DNA from: Flavobacteriaceae bacterium
GTDB lineage: Bacteria > Bacteroidota > Bacteroidia > Flavobacteriales > Flavobacteriaceae
Direction of reading: 5' to 3'
Assembly: GCA_013214425.1 (NCBI GenBank)
Contig: JABSPN010000031.1
Location: forward strand, 1 to 15,186
Length of the DNA stretch: 15,186 bases
Shown: positions 13,294 through 15,186 of the stretch, in pieces
Numbering within the stretch: position 1 is the first letter of the stretch
How the letters are laid out: each line of letters starts with the position of its first letter
Translations under genes and position numbers: made by a program
The notes under the pieces: model-generated
Seen by the model: only the letters and a program-made list of their open reading frames with translations
The model's database searches: none
Told to the model about the DNA's origin: nothing

Positions 13294-14739
13294 TTAGTTA
13301 AGGTGTTTGCTAAATTCTTCTAAAGAGTTTACGTCAGCAATAGTGTAAGTTAAAGAAAGAGTGTTGTTTTTATCAAGGTTTTTTGTTGATAGATTCTTTG
13401 CATAAACAATTTGTCCTTCAGAATCTACTCCTACCAGATGGAATTCACCATCTTTAAATCCTTGAAAACGATTAAAATTAAATAACTTAATAGTCCTGTT
13501 TCGGGAAGCATCTATCATGTGTAGTTCAGATAATTTTAAATCTTCATTTGAAACTTCAGTATAAAATTCTATGGTTTCTTCTTTTGTATTATAAAAATAA
13601 TCGCAGTTATAAATACCGAAACTTTCAGTTTTGAAATAACGGTACAGCGATCTACGTTTCTTTTGAATTTTAGCGCTATTTGCTCGTTCCTCTTTTATTC
13701 GTTTTTCTTCAAGACGGATCTGTCTTTTTTGCTCCTCGACTTTTTTTAAATACTCTTTATATCGTTTGTCATAATCCTCTAAAGCAGTAGCGTATTGTTC
13801 TCCTCCATAGGAAGGAAGTACCTTATATTTTTTAGTAATATCTTTTCCTCCTGAAGTTTTTCCTTTAAACACTAACCAATAATACTCTTGATTTCTAATT
13901 CTATTTAATGTTACATCGTGCCATTCATGTTGGTTGTCACCTTTTTTATAAGTATCTCGATTCAGGACTTTAAAATCTACATTTTGAAAAATCTTAAGTT
14001 CCTCTAAATGACTACCGTTTGTATTGACAGTTAGCAATAATTCCCCACCAGCTTTTTTTACTGGTTTGATAGGTTTTTGAGGAGTAGGGAAAGGACTTAT
14101 TTTTATTTCTTCTGAAAGACTTTCAGTAGAAAGTAAGGTATCGCGTAACTTAGTGATTCCGTCTGTTTCATCCAAATAGGAGTAAGTTGCTTCTTCTTTA
14201 GTTACTAAAGAATCTTTTTTGCTGACTTGCCAAATCCCAGTCGTTTCATCTAATAGGTACATGTTGAAATCCGATGTGTTGTCAATATCTGATTTCATGG
14301 CTACTCCCAGAGACTTGCCTGCTGCAATTTTTACTGATGGGTCTACAGGTTTGATTTCAATCATGGCTGCTGATTCAAACATGTAATTCTTTCCATTAGT
14401 TTGATACTTCATAGGGATTCCTGATACCAAAATATCTAAGGAGTTGTTGAATGTTCTGAATTGTAAAGCAACCTTACCTGTAATCACTTTTCCTTCTGAA
14501 TCTACAAAAGCATCTTTAGGAATGTCAATAAAAGAACCGTCTTCTAAAGTAATAGTAGTTGCTTTTGAAGCTAAGACTATTTTCTCCTGAAAAGGAACGT
14601 CTATTGATTTAAAAACAGGGGTGAGTGTGAATGTAGACTCTGTTAGTAGTGTTTGTTCTTTATGTGTGATTTGTTGTTCTTTTTTGCAGGAAGTCACCAA
14701 CGCTGCAAGGGCCATAAAGACAAAAATAAAATGTTTCAT
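13294..14739 (-). CDS. Predicted lipoprotein with central coiled coil, 481 aa (hypothetical)
   Basis: An exported lipoprotein: residues 1-17 are hydrophobic and end in a lipobox VTSC with Cys18 as the lipidated residue, followed by KKEQ. Residues about 60-140 form a domain seen in many Bacteroidota lipoproteins (LEDGSFIDIPKDAFVDSEG, later VSGIPMKYQTNGK and MFESAAMIEIKP), where a Gly-rich beta sandwich is expected. Residues about 319-369 are highly charged, rich in Lys, Glu and Arg, and predicted to be a coiled coil. The last 110 residues end with LHMIDASRNRTIKLF and FHLVGVDSEGQIVYAKNL, and the same end domain recurs in the broken gene upstream. Function is unknown; a periplasmic or outer-membrane location is inferred from the lipobox. 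The gene is flanked by terminators on both sides, so it forms its own unit. Confidence 0.8.
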   Translation of the reverse strand: MKHFIFVFMALAALVTSCKKEQQITHKEQTLLTESTFTLTPVFKSIDVPFQEKIVLASKATTITLEDGSFIDIPKDAFVDSEGKVITGKVALQFRTFNNSLDILVSGIPMKYQTNGKNYMFESAAMIEIKPVDPSVKIAAGKSLGVAMKSDIDNTSDFNMYLLDETTGIWQVSKKDSLVTKEEATYSYLDETDGITKLRDTLLSTESLSEEIKISPFPTPQKPIKPVKKAGGELLLTVNTNGSHLEELKIFQNVDFKVLNRDTYKKGDNQHEWHDVTLNRIRNQEYYWLVFKGKTSGGKDITKKYKVLPSYGGEQYATALEDYDKRYKEYLKKVEEQKRQIRLEEKRIKEERANSAKIQKKRRSLYRYFKTESFGIYNCDYFYNTKEETIEFYTEVSNEDLKLSELHMIDASRNRTIKLFNFNRFQGFKDGEFHLVGVDSEGQIVYAKNLSTKNLDKNNTLSLTYTIADVNSLEEFSKHLN

Positions 14740-14773
14740 AATAAAGGTTTTAGTGTTAATGAGTTAACCTGAA

Positions 14774-14790
14774 TACAAGCTTGATGCCAA
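14774..14790 (-). promoter_or_regulatory. Possible sigma-54-type -24/-12 element upstream of the lipoprotein gene
   Basis: On the minus strand the 17-mer is TTGGCATCAAGCTTGTA. Compared with the sigma-54 consensus YTGGCACGrNNNTTGCW, it has the -24 GG, the TTG of the -12 element at the correct spacing, and T for the usual C in GC. It lies between the upstream terminator (14807-14834) and the ATG at 14739, where a promoter is needed, and no TAnnTTTG box is visible there. One short match can occur by chance. Confidence 0.3.
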
Positions 14791-14806
14791 ACTTGGTTTT
14801 TTTGTT

Positions 14807-14834
14807 AAAATCCCCTAAATAAATAGGGGATTTT
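14807..14834 (-). terminator. Intrinsic terminator of the truncated paralogue
   Basis: The stem AAAATCCCCT (14807-14816) pairs with AGGGGATTTT (14825-14834) around an AT-only 8-nt loop. On the minus strand the stem ends in TTTT. It lies 33 nt after the stop codon at 14868, so it would end the transcript of the broken lipoprotein-like gene. Confidence 0.8.
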
Positions 14835-14867
14835 GGGTGATTGATGATTAGCTATTCAAAAGGTTTA

Positions 14868-15119
14868 TTAGTTAGTTAAGCGCAACTTAAGGTTTTCATA
14901 GTTTGCTTGTTTTCCTTTTAAATAGTTAAAGTTGATTGGTTTTTCAGAAGTGGTGTACTTCATATAAGCAATCTCACCTTCTATAGTGTTAGCGACCAGA
15001 TGAAAGGGTTTGTCTTTCAAAACGGTGATCGAATTGTCTAACATATCTTTACTTAGGTCAATCACACTATTTCGTTTAGAATCAATTAAGTGTAATGAAA
15101 CGTTTTGGGTGCGTTCGTG
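14868..15119 (-). pseudogene. C-terminal remnant of a second lipoprotein-family gene, broken at its 5' side
   Basis: The frame, closed by a TAG at 15122-15120, encodes NVSLHLIDSKRNSVIDLSKD and later PFHLVANTIEGEIAYMKY, ending KLRLTN. It aligns with the last part of the neighbouring lipoprotein: HLIDSKRNSVIDL with HMIDASRNRTIKL, then FHLVANTIEGEIAYMK with FHLVGVDSEGQIVYAK. A GTG at 15065 could start a 65-residue product, but the homology clearly extends upstream of it to about 15100, and nothing resembling the rest of the 481-residue protein follows. Beyond about 15110 the DNA is G/C-richer and unrelated. It is therefore best read as a truncated paralogue from a tandem duplication, disrupted by rearrangement, insertion or an assembly join. 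The terminator behind it is intact. Confidence 0.6.
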
Positions 15120-15186
15120 CTAGAACAGGGGTCGTGGCGAATCGCGACAAAAAAATAATCACTGCTCGCGCTTTTCCAGAGGCATT
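15108..15186. other. G/C-richer segment of unknown origin at the window edge
   Basis: About half of the last 66 bases are G or C by hand count, clearly above the surrounding DNA. The stretch includes an imperfect inverted repeat (GTCGTGGCGAATCGCGAC, 15131-15148). On the minus strand one frame stays open from the window edge to about 15088, but I recognise no protein in it. It may be the end of an inserted element or dispersed repeat, or an assembly join. Confidence 0.4.

Noticed and set aside
14867..14877. A third AACTAACTAA motif near the minus-strand terminator at 14807
   Set aside because: It is the last codons and stop of the truncated gene (Thr-Asn-stop); AAC TAA at gene ends explains it, as also near 13294 and 2062. 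It lacks the hairpin-7 nt arrangement.
15063..15065. GTG at 15065 as the true start of an intact 65-aa protein
   Set aside because: Homology to the neighbouring lipoprotein continues upstream of the GTG, so the frame is a remnant and not a complete small gene.

Overview
The window reads as chromosomal DNA of a marine-type or environmental member of the Bacteroidota, most likely order Flavobacteriales. The reasons are AT-rich codon use, start codons without Shine-Dalgarno sequences, perfect TAnnTTTG -7 promoter boxes, secreted proteins of types common in this phylum, an lpxK gene (Gram-negative lipid A), and the gene set itself (TPR hybrid histidine kinase, Nif3 plus coiled-coil gene pair, lipA-gap pair). 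I saw no tRNA, rRNA, CRISPR array or recognisable transposase. Nearly everything lies on the minus strand; lpxK is the only clear plus-strand gene.

Layout, left to right. 1-1704: a VOC/glyoxalase-fold gene cut by the window edge, overlapping by one base the gene of a large secreted surface protein that lies upstream of it. 1705-2061: a gene-poor stretch with a hairpin followed by an AACTAACTAAC motif and a possible 26-codon ORF. 2062-4746: pseudouridine synthase rluF, then a tight pair encoding a coiled-coil 'zinc-ribbon family' protein that has lost all its zinc cysteines and a Nif3/YqfO-type metal protein. 4795-5796: lpxK, followed by a second hairpin plus AACTAACTAAC element. 5913-8099: a secreted-TPR hybrid histidine kinase. 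8196-10091: lipA and a type I GAPDH gene. 10142-13234: a tight four-gene cluster made of a small Cys-rich membrane protein, a membrane glycosyltransferase, an ECF sigma factor and an Nramp-family transporter with an atypical ion site. 13294-14739: a lipoprotein gene. 14868 to about 15119: the C-terminal remnant of a paralogue of that lipoprotein, which breaks into G/C-richer unrelated DNA at the right edge.

How the genes work together. The metabolic genes are housekeeping: lipoate synthesis, glycolysis or gluconeogenesis, lipid A, and rRNA modification. The 13.2-10.1 kb cluster looks like one transcription unit, since the genes are 5 bp apart or overlap and a -7 box precedes the first gene. 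A sigma factor, an envelope glycosyltransferase and a metal transporter are therefore probably co-expressed, and no anti-sigma factor is visible. Five perfect TAnnTTTG boxes were found; four lie 20-23 nt upstream of their start codons. Three canonical hairpin/T-tract terminators serve minus-strand genes.

I do not see a clearly new multi-gene system. The best leads are the repeated hairpin-7 nt-AACTAACTAAC element, the truncated lipoprotein paralogue with its foreign-looking junction, the Nramp-family protein lacking the DPGN motif, and the cysteine-free zinc-ribbon protein. All function calls rest on motif reading without database searches.
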